From positions 1-28,531 of the IMG/VR virus record IMGVR_UViG_3300039456_000034: DNA of 28,531 bases; one strand, 5' to 3'. Source of the DNA: a virus. The notes under the pieces were generated by a model that saw only the letters and a list, made by a program, of their open reading frames with translations, did no database searches and was not told the DNA's origin. Within the stretch, counting starts at the first letter, position 1; each line of letters begins with the position of its first letter. Positions 1-4,707 of the stretch are shown here, piece by piece. The position numbers were made by a program, and so were the translations under genes.

Positions 1-107
1 TCCTCCGGTTCTGGGCCTCCTGGCTCACAGTAGGCTTCCGCTGCTTTGCACAACTTCTCACGCTGCTCTGGTGTCAGTTGGTTCCAATTTGGTTGGGGGG
101 CGCTCAT
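1..107 (-). CDS. Partial small hypothetical protein, leftward operon
   Basis: The first 35 codons of a leftward gene are present and the rest lies beyond the window edge. It starts at ATG 107-105 with a GGAG ribosome site a few bases upstream. The visible peptide is hydrophilic (begins MSAPQPNWNQLTPEQ, then a Glu/Lys-rich helix and a Pro/Gly/Glu stretch) and carries no motif I recognise. It is the last visible gene of the operon that starts at 1609, 30 bases after the stop of the gene before it. Real-gene status rests on the ribosome site, the operon position and the protein-like composition; no function can be given. Confidence 0.5.
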   Translation of the reverse strand, partial: MSAPQPNWNQLTPEQREKLCKAAEAYCEPGGPEPE

Positions 108-137
108 GAGTATCTCCATTTTTCGGTGCGGTTTCGG

Positions 138-404
138 TCAGGCTTTGCCAGCTTCGCGGCGCATGCGTTTGATGCAGCGGCGTCTGATGGTGGCGCGGTT
201 TTCGACCAGCAGGATTAGGGCCTTTTGTTTGCGGATGATCCGGTTGTGCAGCTTTGCCAGCTCTTCCAGCTCTTTCTGGTTGGCGTGGTGGGTCCATGGG
301 GCGCCGAGGCCAAATGGCTCTTCCAATTCCGCCGGGGTTGGCAAATCTTGTATACCTGCTGCTAGTACCCTTATTTGAGCCTCTGAGACGTGTTTCATGG
401 CCAT
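138..404 (-). CDS. Small basic coiled-coil protein, leftward operon
   Basis: An 88-residue protein of unknown function. The N-terminal half contains a Pro/Glu/Gly patch. The C-terminal half (about residues 38-88) is a long charged helix rich in Glu, Arg and Lys ending in a very basic tail, so a coiled coil or nucleic-acid contact is possible. The ATG at 404 directly follows the TAA of the upstream gene (TAA-ATG), which indicates translational coupling; a second in-frame ATG at 398 is an alternative start. It belongs to the operon whose promoter carries the phage operator near 1650, so it is probably silent in the lysogen. No family recognised. Confidence 0.6.
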   Translation of the reverse strand: MAMKHVSEAQIRVLAAGIQDLPTPAELEEPFGLGAPWTHHANQKELEELAKLHNRIIRKQKALILLVENRATIRRRCIKRMRREAGKA

Positions 405-674
405 TTATCCAGCTTCTCTAGGGGCTTGCAGGCGACCCGACCAAAGCAGAAAGTTCGTGTGCATTTCTTGAAACCGCTTAAAGGCTGCGGCGTCAGTTGC
501 CAGATTGCGGCGGCTGAAGACACCGCAGACCGTGCGCAGATGTTCGGTGGCAGCGGTGGGGCTGAACTGGTGGCCGGGGAAGCCGTTGCGGGTGGCGGCG
601 TAGCGCTGAAAGGCCACGTCATTGGCCAGCATGGCGGCGCGCATGGGGGCCTTGTCCTGGGTGATCTGCTGCAT
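405..674 (-). CDS. Hypothetical protein, leftward operon
   Basis: An 89-residue protein with a strong start: GGAGG lies six bases before ATG 674. It is predicted soluble with helix-forming segments and several Phe/Arg residues (for example FKRFQEMHTNF near residue 66), and no transmembrane segment or known domain. Its stop abuts the next start at 404, so the two genes are co-translated. A competing rightward ORF across this interval lacks a ribosome site and is treated as an antisense shadow. The likely role is an early phage accessory protein, inferred only from operon membership. Confidence 0.6.
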   Translation of the reverse strand: MQQITQDKAPMRAAMLANDVAFQRYAATRNGFPGHQFSPTAATEHLRTVCGVFSRRNLATDAAAFKRFQEMHTNFLLWSGRLQAPREAG

Positions 675-749
675 GGGTGCCTCCTGTTGTCTGGATGGGG
701 CGCGACTGTTGTTCGTGAGTGGTGGGCTTGCCGCGCCCCTGTGCAGCGC

Positions 750-1079
750 TCACGCTGCTGGGTTGGGGGTTGCGCCGGGGGCGAGACCCTGGCCGTTGTA
801 GGGGCAATCTGGGCGACCATCTGTGGCGCGGCGATTACGGATGCCTGCGGCTTGGGCGGCTTTGGTCCAGGCGATTATGGCGCCAAAGAAGTTGTCGGCA
901 CTCGCCGTGATGCCGTGCAATTCGGCGCGGTGGGTCAGGTTTTCCGGTTCCCACCAGTCCTGCGGATCATCGCTGGGCGGGGTTAGGGTGCCGCCGAGAT
1001 CCTGAAATTTCAGAATTTTGCAAAGCCCCTGCTGGGTGGCGATTTCAGCCGCGGCTGCGGCAAGGCTATGTGGGGGCAT
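750..1079 (-). CDS. Hypothetical protein, leftward operon
   Basis: A 109-residue soluble protein with an Ala-rich N-terminal helix, a Trp-Trp pair (residues 42-43) and an acidic middle. The start ATG 1079 has a GAGGT-like ribosome site seven bases upstream, and an in-frame TGA just before that site fixes the start. It follows a roughly 250-base interval containing three inverted repeats, which may attenuate or protect its mRNA. No domain recognised. Within the leftward operon it is the second gene from the promoter. Confidence 0.6.
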   Translation of the reverse strand: MPPHSLAAAAAEIATQQGLCKILKFQDLGGTLTPPSDDPQDWWEPENLTHRAELHGITASADNFFGAIIAWTKAAQAAGIRNRRATDGRPDCPYNGQGLAPGATPNPAA

Positions 1080-1107
1080 GGTCTGACCTCAGCAGGTTGG
1101 GGGTGTC

Positions 1108-1273
1108 GTGCGGGCGGTGGGTTCTTTGGAGGAGGACTGAAACCGCCCGCACTATCCCGCGCATCAAAAGGAGAAGTGCGCGGTGTTCCGGTGAAACAAG
1201 ACCTGCGATGTCCTCCTGGTCGCAGGTCTGGTGTTGCTAGTGAGGCGGGGGTGGTGCCCGCTGTGATGCGGGC
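1108..1273. repeat. Three hairpin-forming inverted repeats in the leftward operon
   Basis: The 1080-1327 interval has no convincing gene but holds three perfect inverted repeats. An 11-bp arm GTGCGGGCGGT at 1108-1118 pairs with 1142-1152. A 10-bp arm AGACCTGCGA at 1199-1208 pairs with 1220-1229. A 6-bp arm GCCCGC at 1256-1261 pairs with 1268-1273. Read leftward, the second is followed by a short T-rich stretch (TTGTTT) and could be a weak terminator or attenuator between the genes at 1328 and 1079. A 40-codon leftward ORF crossing the interval was not called because it has no ribosome site and an odd composition. Confidence 0.55.
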
Positions 1274-1327
1274 TGCAGGGTGCCATGCCGGATGATGGGG
1301 CAGGCGCCGGGGCGGGATGGTTTCAGA

Positions 1328-1609
1328 TCACGCGGCATGGCGGCGCTGAACCCGGTATCCCTGTTTTTCCGCATAGCAGCGCACGGTTTCGCCCACCCGG
1401 ATCAGGGTCTGGTCGATTGGTTCCGGCGCGGGTTCGGGCCGGTCGATCAGATGCTGCGGCCGCAGGCGCCGGGGGTCAAAGCCCTGACCGCGCGCAGCCT
1501 TCATTGCCGCCCAAGCGGTGGTGAACAGGTTCGGATCATCAATGTGATCTTCGGGCGATCCGGCAATCTGCTGGGCGTCGCGCAGCACGGTATTTGATTT
1601 ATCTTGCAT
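1328..1609 (-). CDS. First gene of operator-controlled leftward operon, hypothetical
   Basis: A 93-residue protein of unknown function. ATG 1609 is preceded by an ideal GGAGG ribosome site (plus-strand CCTCC at 1615-1619). The N-terminal half is acidic and polar; a Pro/Arg-rich linker (about residues 46-62) leads to a basic C-terminus ending in Arg-Arg-His. It is the first gene after a promoter whose spacer is filled by the 16-bp phage operator, so it should be repressed in the lysogen and expressed early on induction. The position suits an excision, recombination or host-takeover gene, but the sequence gives no direct support for any of these. Confidence 0.65.
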   Translation of the reverse strand: MQDKSNTVLRDAQQIAGSPEDHIDDPNLFTTAWAAMKAARGQGFDPRRLRPQHLIDRPEPAPEPIDQTLIRVGETVRCYAEKQGYRVQRRHAA

Positions 1610-1636
1610 TCAATCCTCCATCGGTTGATGAAGGGG

Positions 1637-1664
1637 AATGTATAGGAGTTTTCTCCTACGTCAA
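1637..1664 (-). promoter_or_regulatory. Leftward early promoter with operator A between -35 and -10
   Basis: Read on the minus strand, TTGACG (1664-1659) is followed by exactly 16 bases (1658-1643) and then TACATT (1642-1637), a plausible sigma-70 promoter for the gene at 1609. The 16-base spacer is itself the perfect dyad TAGGAG-N4-CTCCTA. A repressor bound there would cover the polymerase site. Promoter strength and transcription start are inferred. Confidence 0.65.
1643..1658. promoter_or_regulatory. Phage operator A (TAGGAG-TTTT-CTCCTA)
   Basis: A 16-bp dyad with perfect 6-bp arms. Near-identical copies occur at 1672-1687 and 3033-3048, and a degenerate copy at 2974-2989. The repeated arms, dyad symmetry and positions on promoters around a divergent repressor/Cro-like pair mark it as the binding site of the phage repressor. 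The centre is 29 bp from that of operator B. Confidence 0.75.
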
Positions 1665-1671
1665 TAGTAAA

Positions 1672-1687
1672 TAGGAGAAAACTCCTA
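1672..1687. promoter_or_regulatory. Phage operator B (TAGGAG-AAAA-CTCCTA)
   Basis: A dyad with arms extending to 8 bp (1670-1677 and 1682-1689), the most symmetrical of the set. It lies just upstream of the leftward -35 and overlaps a rightward TATTAT (1686-1691) that could be the -10 of a divergent promoter for the small ORFs at 1744 and 1845, although no good -35 is visible for it. Same arms as operators A and C. Confidence 0.72.
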
Positions 1688-1699
1688 TTATGCAGAATC

Positions 1700-1723
1700 A
1701 AAAACCCCGCCCAGAGCGGGGTT
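1700..1723 (-). terminator. Rho-independent terminator, leftward
   Basis: Arms AACCCCGC (1703-1710) and GCGGGGTT (1716-1723) with a 5-base loop. Read leftward, the stem is followed by a run of T (1704-1700). It would stop leftward transcripts coming from the 2099-2972 genes before they reach the operator region. Read rightward it has no T tract. Confidence 0.65.
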
Positions 1724-1743
1724 CAGCACAAAAGGAGAGTAGG

Positions 1744-1842
1744 GTGTCGGAAGAAAAAGCAGGCGGAGCGGGCGGTCCGATGGGGGATATTCAATCGGCG
1801 CTCTGTATAGGGGAGGCTGCTGTTTCTATGGCTGGAGGTTGA
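1744..1842 (+). CDS. Very small Gly-rich ORF (32 aa)
   Basis: A GTG-initiated ORF with GGAG (1734-1737) six bases before the start. The peptide begins VSEEKAGGAGG and is Gly/Ala-rich with no known motif. Its TGA overlaps the spacer between the ribosome site and start of the next small ORF at 1845, the arrangement of a leader peptide or coupled pair. It could be translated from a rightward promoter overlapping operator B. Real-gene status is uncertain because of its size. Confidence 0.4.
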   Translation: MSEEKAGGAGGPMGDIQSALCIGEAAVSMAGG

Positions 1843-1844
1843 AG

Positions 1845-1994
1845 ATGAAGTTGGTTTTGTACACTTTTTGCAGTATATGCGTGATCGTCACCTTCCTGAT
1901 GGCAGTTGGCGGATCTATTTCTTCCGAGGTGGCATATCTGATTGGGGTTGTTCAGGGCGCAGCCTGTGCCAGGTTGATCCGGCGCTTGGGTTAG
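1845..1994 (+). CDS. Small hydrophobic membrane peptide (49 aa)
   Basis: ATG 1845 has GGAGG (1834-1838) six bases upstream, a near-ideal site. The 49-residue product has a strongly hydrophobic first segment (about residues 3-22), a short Ser/Glu turn and a second apolar segment (about 29-44) ending in a basic tail, so one or two membrane passes with a cytoplasmic C-terminus are likely. It lies beside the immunity region and is coupled to the small ORF before it. Small membrane proteins in this position sometimes act in superinfection exclusion, but that role is only a guess. Confidence 0.5.
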   Translation: MKLVLYTFCSICVIVTFLMAVGGSISSEVAYLIGVVQGAACARLIRRLG

Positions 1995-2098
1995 TCAGGT
2001 TTGGTTGGCCCCTCAATCATCAAGGTACTTTCTGGGGCCTGAAGGTAGGCAGCTGCCGTCTTCGTTCTGGCGCTGGATACGTTCTATCAGTTTAAGGG

Positions 2099-2530
2099 TT
2101 ATTTGTTGTCCTTTTGGGGGTGTCTCTGTGCGGAGATGGGGGGTGTGATCGGGGGTGTGGCTGGCCTTGGGGTCAGTTTTGCAACGTGGTCTAATATCTG
2201 GCTGGTGTTGATTGCTGTCGCCACCTGCGCCTGAACAAGCTGGGCAAACAGTATTAGCCCCAGCCCGGTGCCGGCAGTGGCTGCGCCAGCCGCTACAACC
2301 ATGAGCGCGGATATCCCGGTGGCTGTGTCGCCTATATAGAGCGTCAATGCAGTGAGGACTAAGGCGAGGGTGACAATCGCTACCCCAACCAGTTCTACTC
2401 CAAAGGCGAGCGCGCGGGCGGTCGTAAATGTCTGTTTCAATTTGTTTTTCCCGAATGTTGTGTTTGCTGTTGGTTGTTCCTGTGGCGGCCTCGGGTCTGC
2501 GGCTGGTGGTTTCGGCGCAGCCCAGGGCAT
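2099..2530 (-). CDS. Two-pass membrane protein in immunity region
   Basis: A 143-residue protein with a Pro-rich N-terminus (about 1-22), a short basic stretch, two adjacent transmembrane segments (about 43-70 and 74-103, Ala/Val/Leu/Gly-rich) and a Pro/Lys-rich C-terminal tail. It lies downstream of the repressor on the same strand, 82 bases away, so it may be expressed in the lysogen and stopped at the terminator near 1703. An imperfect dyad overlaps its translation start region. Expression in the prophage state with a membrane location fits a superinfection-exclusion type protein, but no family match supports it. The start ATG has only a weak ribosome site. Confidence 0.6.
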   Translation of the reverse strand: MPWAAPKPPAADPRPPQEQPTANTTFGKNKLKQTFTTARALAFGVELVGVAIVTLALVLTALTLYIGDTATGISALMVVAAGAATAGTGLGLILFAQLVQAQVATAINTSQILDHVAKLTPRPATPPITPPISAQRHPQKDNK

Positions 2531-2531
2531 T

Positions 2532-2550
2532 TTGTGTCACAATGATACAA
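2532..2550. promoter_or_regulatory. Imperfect dyad upstream of the membrane-protein gene
   Basis: TTGTGTCA (2532-2539), then CAA, then TGATACAA (2543-2550): the arms match at seven of eight positions. It differs from the TAGGAG operators and lies directly before the start codon at 2530, so it could bind another regulator or be an mRNA element. A chance origin is possible. Confidence 0.3.
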
Positions 2551-2612
2551 TTTTAACTATCGTGGCGGGCGGGTGGCGAATAAAGGAATTTTAAACGTGA
2601 CAGATCAGATGC

Positions 2613-2972
2613 TTATTCATTTTCTTCAGTGCCTTTTGGCTGAGACTGATCCGCAGCGGCAGCGAGACCTCGCCCGTAGCCCAGAAGCTGCTGCTTTAGC
2701 GGTTCGGGTAGCTGGGCAAACAGACGCACAATTTCTTGCTCTTCTGAGGTCTGGGCATTGCTCATAAACTCTTCCAGCGTCGTCCCCAGGGCGGCGCAGA
2801 TCTTACGCATGGTGGCAACGCGAGGACTTGCATTATTCTTGAGCATGGAACGGATCGCGGAGTTGTCGAGGCCTGCTTTTATGGCGAGGCCAGCCGCAGT
2901 CAGGTCCTGATCGCTTTCGATCCGGTCTTGAAGGCGCAGTAGGAATGGCTCTGTTATGTGGTCATCGTTCAT
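2613..2972 (-). CDS. XRE-family phage repressor (CI-like, no peptidase domain)
   Basis: A 119-residue DNA-binding protein, probably the lysogeny repressor. Residues about 20-70 form an XRE/Cro-CI helix-turn-helix: LTAAGLAIKAGL, then NSAIRSMLKN, then a helix leading into LGTTLEEF. The C-terminal part (about 74-103) is a helical segment with the pattern EEQEIVRLFAQLP seen in short XRE regulators. It lacks the LexA/S24 peptidase domain of lambda CI, so RecA-stimulated self-cleavage is not expected; induction must work another way, such as an antirepressor or proteolysis. It is divergent from the Cro-like gene at 3059, and a degenerate operator lies directly before its start, suggesting autoregulation. 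Confidence 0.85.
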   Translation of the reverse strand: MNDDHITEPFLLRLQDRIESDQDLTAAGLAIKAGLDNSAIRSMLKNNASPRVATMRKICAALGTTLEEFMSNAQTSEEQEIVRLFAQLPEPLKQQLLGYGRGLAAAADQSQPKGTEENE

Positions 2973-2973
2973 G

Positions 2974-2989
2974 TAGGTATTTTCTACTA
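2974..2989. promoter_or_regulatory. Degenerate operator D in the repressor leader
   Basis: TAGGTATTTTCTACTA differs from operator A at three of sixteen positions. It lies immediately upstream of the repressor start codon, between the repressor and the Cro-like gene. As a weaker site it could let the repressor limit its own synthesis at high concentration, or be the preferred Cro site. Function inferred from similarity and position. Confidence 0.5.
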
Positions 2990-3022
2990 TGCGGGGTTAA
3001 AGATAAATCGGTGTAAAATCCC

Positions 3023-3052
3023 TTGACCAATATAGGAGTTTACTCCTATTCA
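3023..3052 (+). promoter_or_regulatory. Rightward early promoter overlapping operator C
   Basis: TTGACC (3023-3028) and TATTCA (3047-3052) are separated by 18 bases, and operator C (3033-3048) fills most of the spacer. It would drive the early rightward operon starting at 3059. The -10 match is modest, so the exact start of transcription is uncertain; if right, the start codon at 3059 would be at or very near the 5' end of the mRNA. Confidence 0.5.
3033..3048. promoter_or_regulatory. Phage operator C (TAGGAG-TTTA-CTCCTA)
   Basis: Third copy of the 16-bp dyad, arms perfect and extendable to 7 bp (3032-3049). It lies 60 bp from operator D and between the -35 and -10 of the Cro-side promoter, so repressor bound here would block the early rightward operon. 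Confidence 0.75.
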
Positions 3053-3058
3053 GGGGTC

Positions 3059-3271
3059 ATGGAACAGTTCATGGCCAATGTGCGCGCCTATGCGGCGCAG
3101 TTCGGGATATCCCCGTCGACCGTCATCCAGAAGGCTGGGGTCGGCGGTGGCGGCACCTGGGCGAAATGGGAAAGCGGAGACGGTAGCCCAACGCTGCGCA
3201 CCGTTGACCGGCTGCGAGCCTATATGGCCGAAAACCCGCCCGCTGCTGACCAAGCGGAGGACGCCGCATGA
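3059..3271 (+). CDS. Cro-like small helix-turn-helix protein
   Basis: A 70-residue protein read from ATG 3059. It contains a helix-turn-helix-like region (FGISPSTVIQKAG, then TWAKWESGDGSP, then TLRTVDRLRAYMAEN) similar in layout to small XRE/Cro proteins. It is the first gene to the right of the repressor and divergent from it, the classic Cro position. An in-frame TTG at 3023 would lengthen it but would place coding sequence over the -35 and operator C, so it is rejected; ATG 3071, with GGAA upstream, is a possible alternative. Its stop overlaps the start of the next gene (ATGA). Confidence 0.65.
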   Translation: MEQFMANVRAYAAQFGISPSTVIQKAGVGGGGTWAKWESGDGSPTLRTVDRLRAYMAENPPAADQAEDAA

Positions 3272-3603
3272 GCCGCCCCACGAAACGGCCCCGTCTGACC
3301 CTGATTGTAAACAATGATGTACCATGCGCTGACCCTAGCGCGGTCGGCTCTCAAACCTCTTGGTCAAATCAGTTTGACCCCTACGCCCTAAAGTCCAGCG
3401 CGCCGGATCTGTGGTCCAGCTATTTCCGCGCCCGGTTCAACAGTCCGCGCGAGGTGGCGCTGTTTTGTGATGTCAGTTTCCAGACAGCGCTGAACTGGTG
3501 GGGTGCAGTTACCGCCCCCGCCAGTCATATCGCGCTGCTGGTCATGCTGACAGATCCGGCTGCGCCGGGTTTCTTTGGCGCGCAGCTGGGGCAGGCGGCA
3601 TGA
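3268..3603 (+). CDS. Early operon protein with possible HTH segment
   Basis: A 111-residue protein whose ATG overlaps the preceding stop, so it is translationally coupled to the Cro-like gene. The N-terminus is basic; the C-terminal half contains PREVALFCDVSFQTALNWW followed by TAPASH, a pattern resembling a helix-turn-helix that selects a cognate site. A DNA-binding early regulator is plausible. It is probably repressed in the lysogen through operator C. No named family recognised. Confidence 0.65.
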   Translation: MSRPTKRPRLTLIVNNDVPCADPSAVGSQTSWSNQFDPYALKSSAPDLWSSYFRARFNSPREVALFCDVSFQTALNWWGAVTAPASHIALLVMLTDPAAPGFFGAQLGQAA

Positions 3604-3986
3604 GCGCTAACGATCCAGATAGTCAAGACTGCCCTGTGTGCCGAGAACTAGAAAGTCTGGGGGCGCAGGTGGGGCTGGATGTGTCACGCCTTCCGCTAGA
3701 CGATAAATCGATAGCGCTTATTTTGCGTAGTCTGGCCTTCGAAACTCAATGCTTTGCTCTTTCGTGCGGTATCTTTCATCACACGGTTGAGAGCCAGTTG
3801 CATCTCGCTCGTGATGTACTCTCCAACAATCTGGAAAGCCTTCTTTTGGTCGGCCCAATTGTCGCAATCGGCACATCCGACCATTGCGGTGTCCGTATCA
3901 ATTTCTCCCTGGAGGCTTACCTTCGCCTTGCAGTGACCGCAAAGGATCGTGTGCGCGGTCCCATCGACGGAGACGGCAATGTCTGA
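3600..3986 (+). CDS. Coupled early ORF, doubtful, antisense to zinc-ribbon gene
   Basis: The ATG at 3600 overlaps the previous stop (ATGA), the usual coupling in this operon, and the first 32 codons (with a CPVC motif near residue 11) look protein-like. From 3696 onward, however, the frame lies exactly codon-on-codon opposite the more convincing leftward zinc-ribbon gene. The simplest reading is that the start of an operon gene survives and the rest was replaced when the leftward gene arrived, leaving a read-through product of 128 residues. Alternatively it is wholly real and the opposite ORF is the shadow. Confidence 0.3.
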   Translation: MSANDPDSQDCPVCRELESLGAQVGLDVSRLPLDDKSIALILRSLAFETQCFALSCGIFHHTVESQLHLARDVLSNNLESLLLVGPIVAIGTSDHCGVRINFSLEAYLRLAVTAKDRVRGPIDGDGNV

Positions 3987-3998
3987 ATCGTCACTCAT
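3696..3998 (-). CDS. Small zinc-ribbon protein, leftward moron
   Basis: A 100-residue protein with two CxxC pairs (CGHC at about 20-23 and CADC at about 42-45) forming a probable zinc ribbon, followed by a helical, Lys/Arg-rich C-terminal half (about 54-100) ending in RFIV. ATG 3998 has an AAGGGA ribosome site at good spacing. The gene opposes the surrounding early operon and its base composition is visibly more AT-rich than its neighbours, both typical of a moron. It may bind nucleic acid or act as a small transcriptional regulator; no precise family is claimed. Confidence 0.65.
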   Translation of the reverse strand: MSDDSDIAVSVDGTAHTILCGHCKAKVSLQGEIDTDTAMVGCADCDNWADQKKAFQIVGEYITSEMQLALNRVMKDTARKSKALSFEGQTTQNKRYRFIV

Positions 3999-4117
3999 TA
4001 GAATCCCTTTCGAATATCATTGGCGTGTGACGAAAGGTGCAGGCAATCGGGGTGCTAAACAAGCCCCGGTTGTCTGCGAAAACACTGCAGGACGCGGATC
4101 GCCATCCGTCGCTGACC

Positions 4118-4146
4118 GGGGGCAGGCGCGCCTGCAAGTGGCCCCC
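4118..4146. repeat. Perfect 14-bp palindrome in a nested inverted repeat
   Basis: GCAGGCGCGCCTGC (4122-4135) is fully self-complementary. It sits inside an outer pair GGGGGC (4118-4123, sharing two bases) and GCCCCC (4141-4146). It lies in the non-coding interval 3999-4171 upstream of both the leftward zinc-ribbon gene and the rightward ORFs, so an operator or an RNA hairpin is possible. The rest of that interval shows no gene I can support. Confidence 0.4.
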
Positions 4147-4171
4147 AAAACCTCCCTGTTGAACTTGGGGC

Positions 4172-4264
4172 GTGTTGGTGCAGATTGCGCCGCGCGCCCC
4201 GTTTTTTGGGGGGCGTTTTATGGATAATCGCTGCGATGAAGCGATGCGGGTTGCAGCCGAATGA
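4172..4264 (+). CDS. Very small ORF coupled to next gene (30 aa)
   Basis: A GTG-started frame, with an alternative ATG at 4220, whose TGA overlaps the ATG at 4261. The peptide is short and partly basic. The only support is the start-stop overlap with a probable gene; the ribosome site (TTGGGG) is poor. It may be the remnant of a longer gene or a translational leader. Confidence 0.25.
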   Translation: MLVQIAPRAPFFGGRFMDNRCDEAMRVAAE

Positions 4265-4707
4265 CTGCGCTCCCCACTCCTCTTGCGGTCCAGCGGCTGC
4301 AGTTTCCCGCGCAGCCAGATTGGACCTGGCTGCGGTGGCATTGGCAGCGTTTACCGGGCCTGCATGAGGCCATGCGCCTACGCGAAATCGCCACGCGCGA
4401 AAAAGACCAATTGGCGTGTTTGGCAACGCCATATCGCTACTCTGAGGGTGGGCCGGTGCTGGGTGCAGATTGTGCCGGCGCCTGGATGCAGGATCTCGCC
4501 GCTGCTGAAATTATGTCGATCTCGCCCGCCTTTCTGGCTGGCTGGTCAGGGTTGAAGGCCGCGCATGTCGCGCCATCGGTTCGGGTCAGCGGCTGCGTGG
4601 TGGTCCCGCCTGCGGTTGGCTGGCAAGAGGCCCCCGATGTCTGGCAGGCGGTTTGTCTGGCCTTGGTGGCGGTAAAACCTGTCTATCTGTTGGAGGGCTG
4701 CGCTTGA
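4261..4707 (+). CDS. Early operon hypothetical protein
   Basis: A 148-residue soluble protein, Trp-rich at the N-terminus (WTWLRWHW at about 21-28), with an Ala/Leu-rich middle and several Cys, and no transmembrane segment. It overlaps the following DnaA-like gene by one base (TGATG), so the two are coupled and probably belong to the same replication or early-control unit. No domain recognised. The start at 4261 is chosen from the overlap with a small upstream frame. Confidence 0.6.
   Translation: MTALPTPLAVQRLQFPAQPDWTWLRWHWQRLPGLHEAMRLREIATREKDQLACLATPYRYSEGGPVLGADCAGAWMQDLAAAEIMSISPAFLAGWSGLKAAHVAPSVRVSGCVVVPPAVGWQEAPDVWQAVCLALVAVKPVYLLEGCA

Noticed and set aside
390-986. 198-codon rightward ORF across the leftward operon
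   Set aside because: No ribosome site, unlikely Gly/Ala-rich composition, and it lies opposite two leftward ORFs with good ribosome sites.
2013-2540. 175-codon leftward ORF overlapping the membrane protein gene
   Set aside because: Another frame of the same strand; its composition is Arg/His/Ser-rich and it lacks the clear membrane segments of the 2099-2530 frame.
3991-4432. Leftward ORFs of 116 and 125 codons
   Set aside because: They run opposite the 4261-4707 gene, have no ribosome site, and their composition looks like antisense reading of GC-rich coding DNA.
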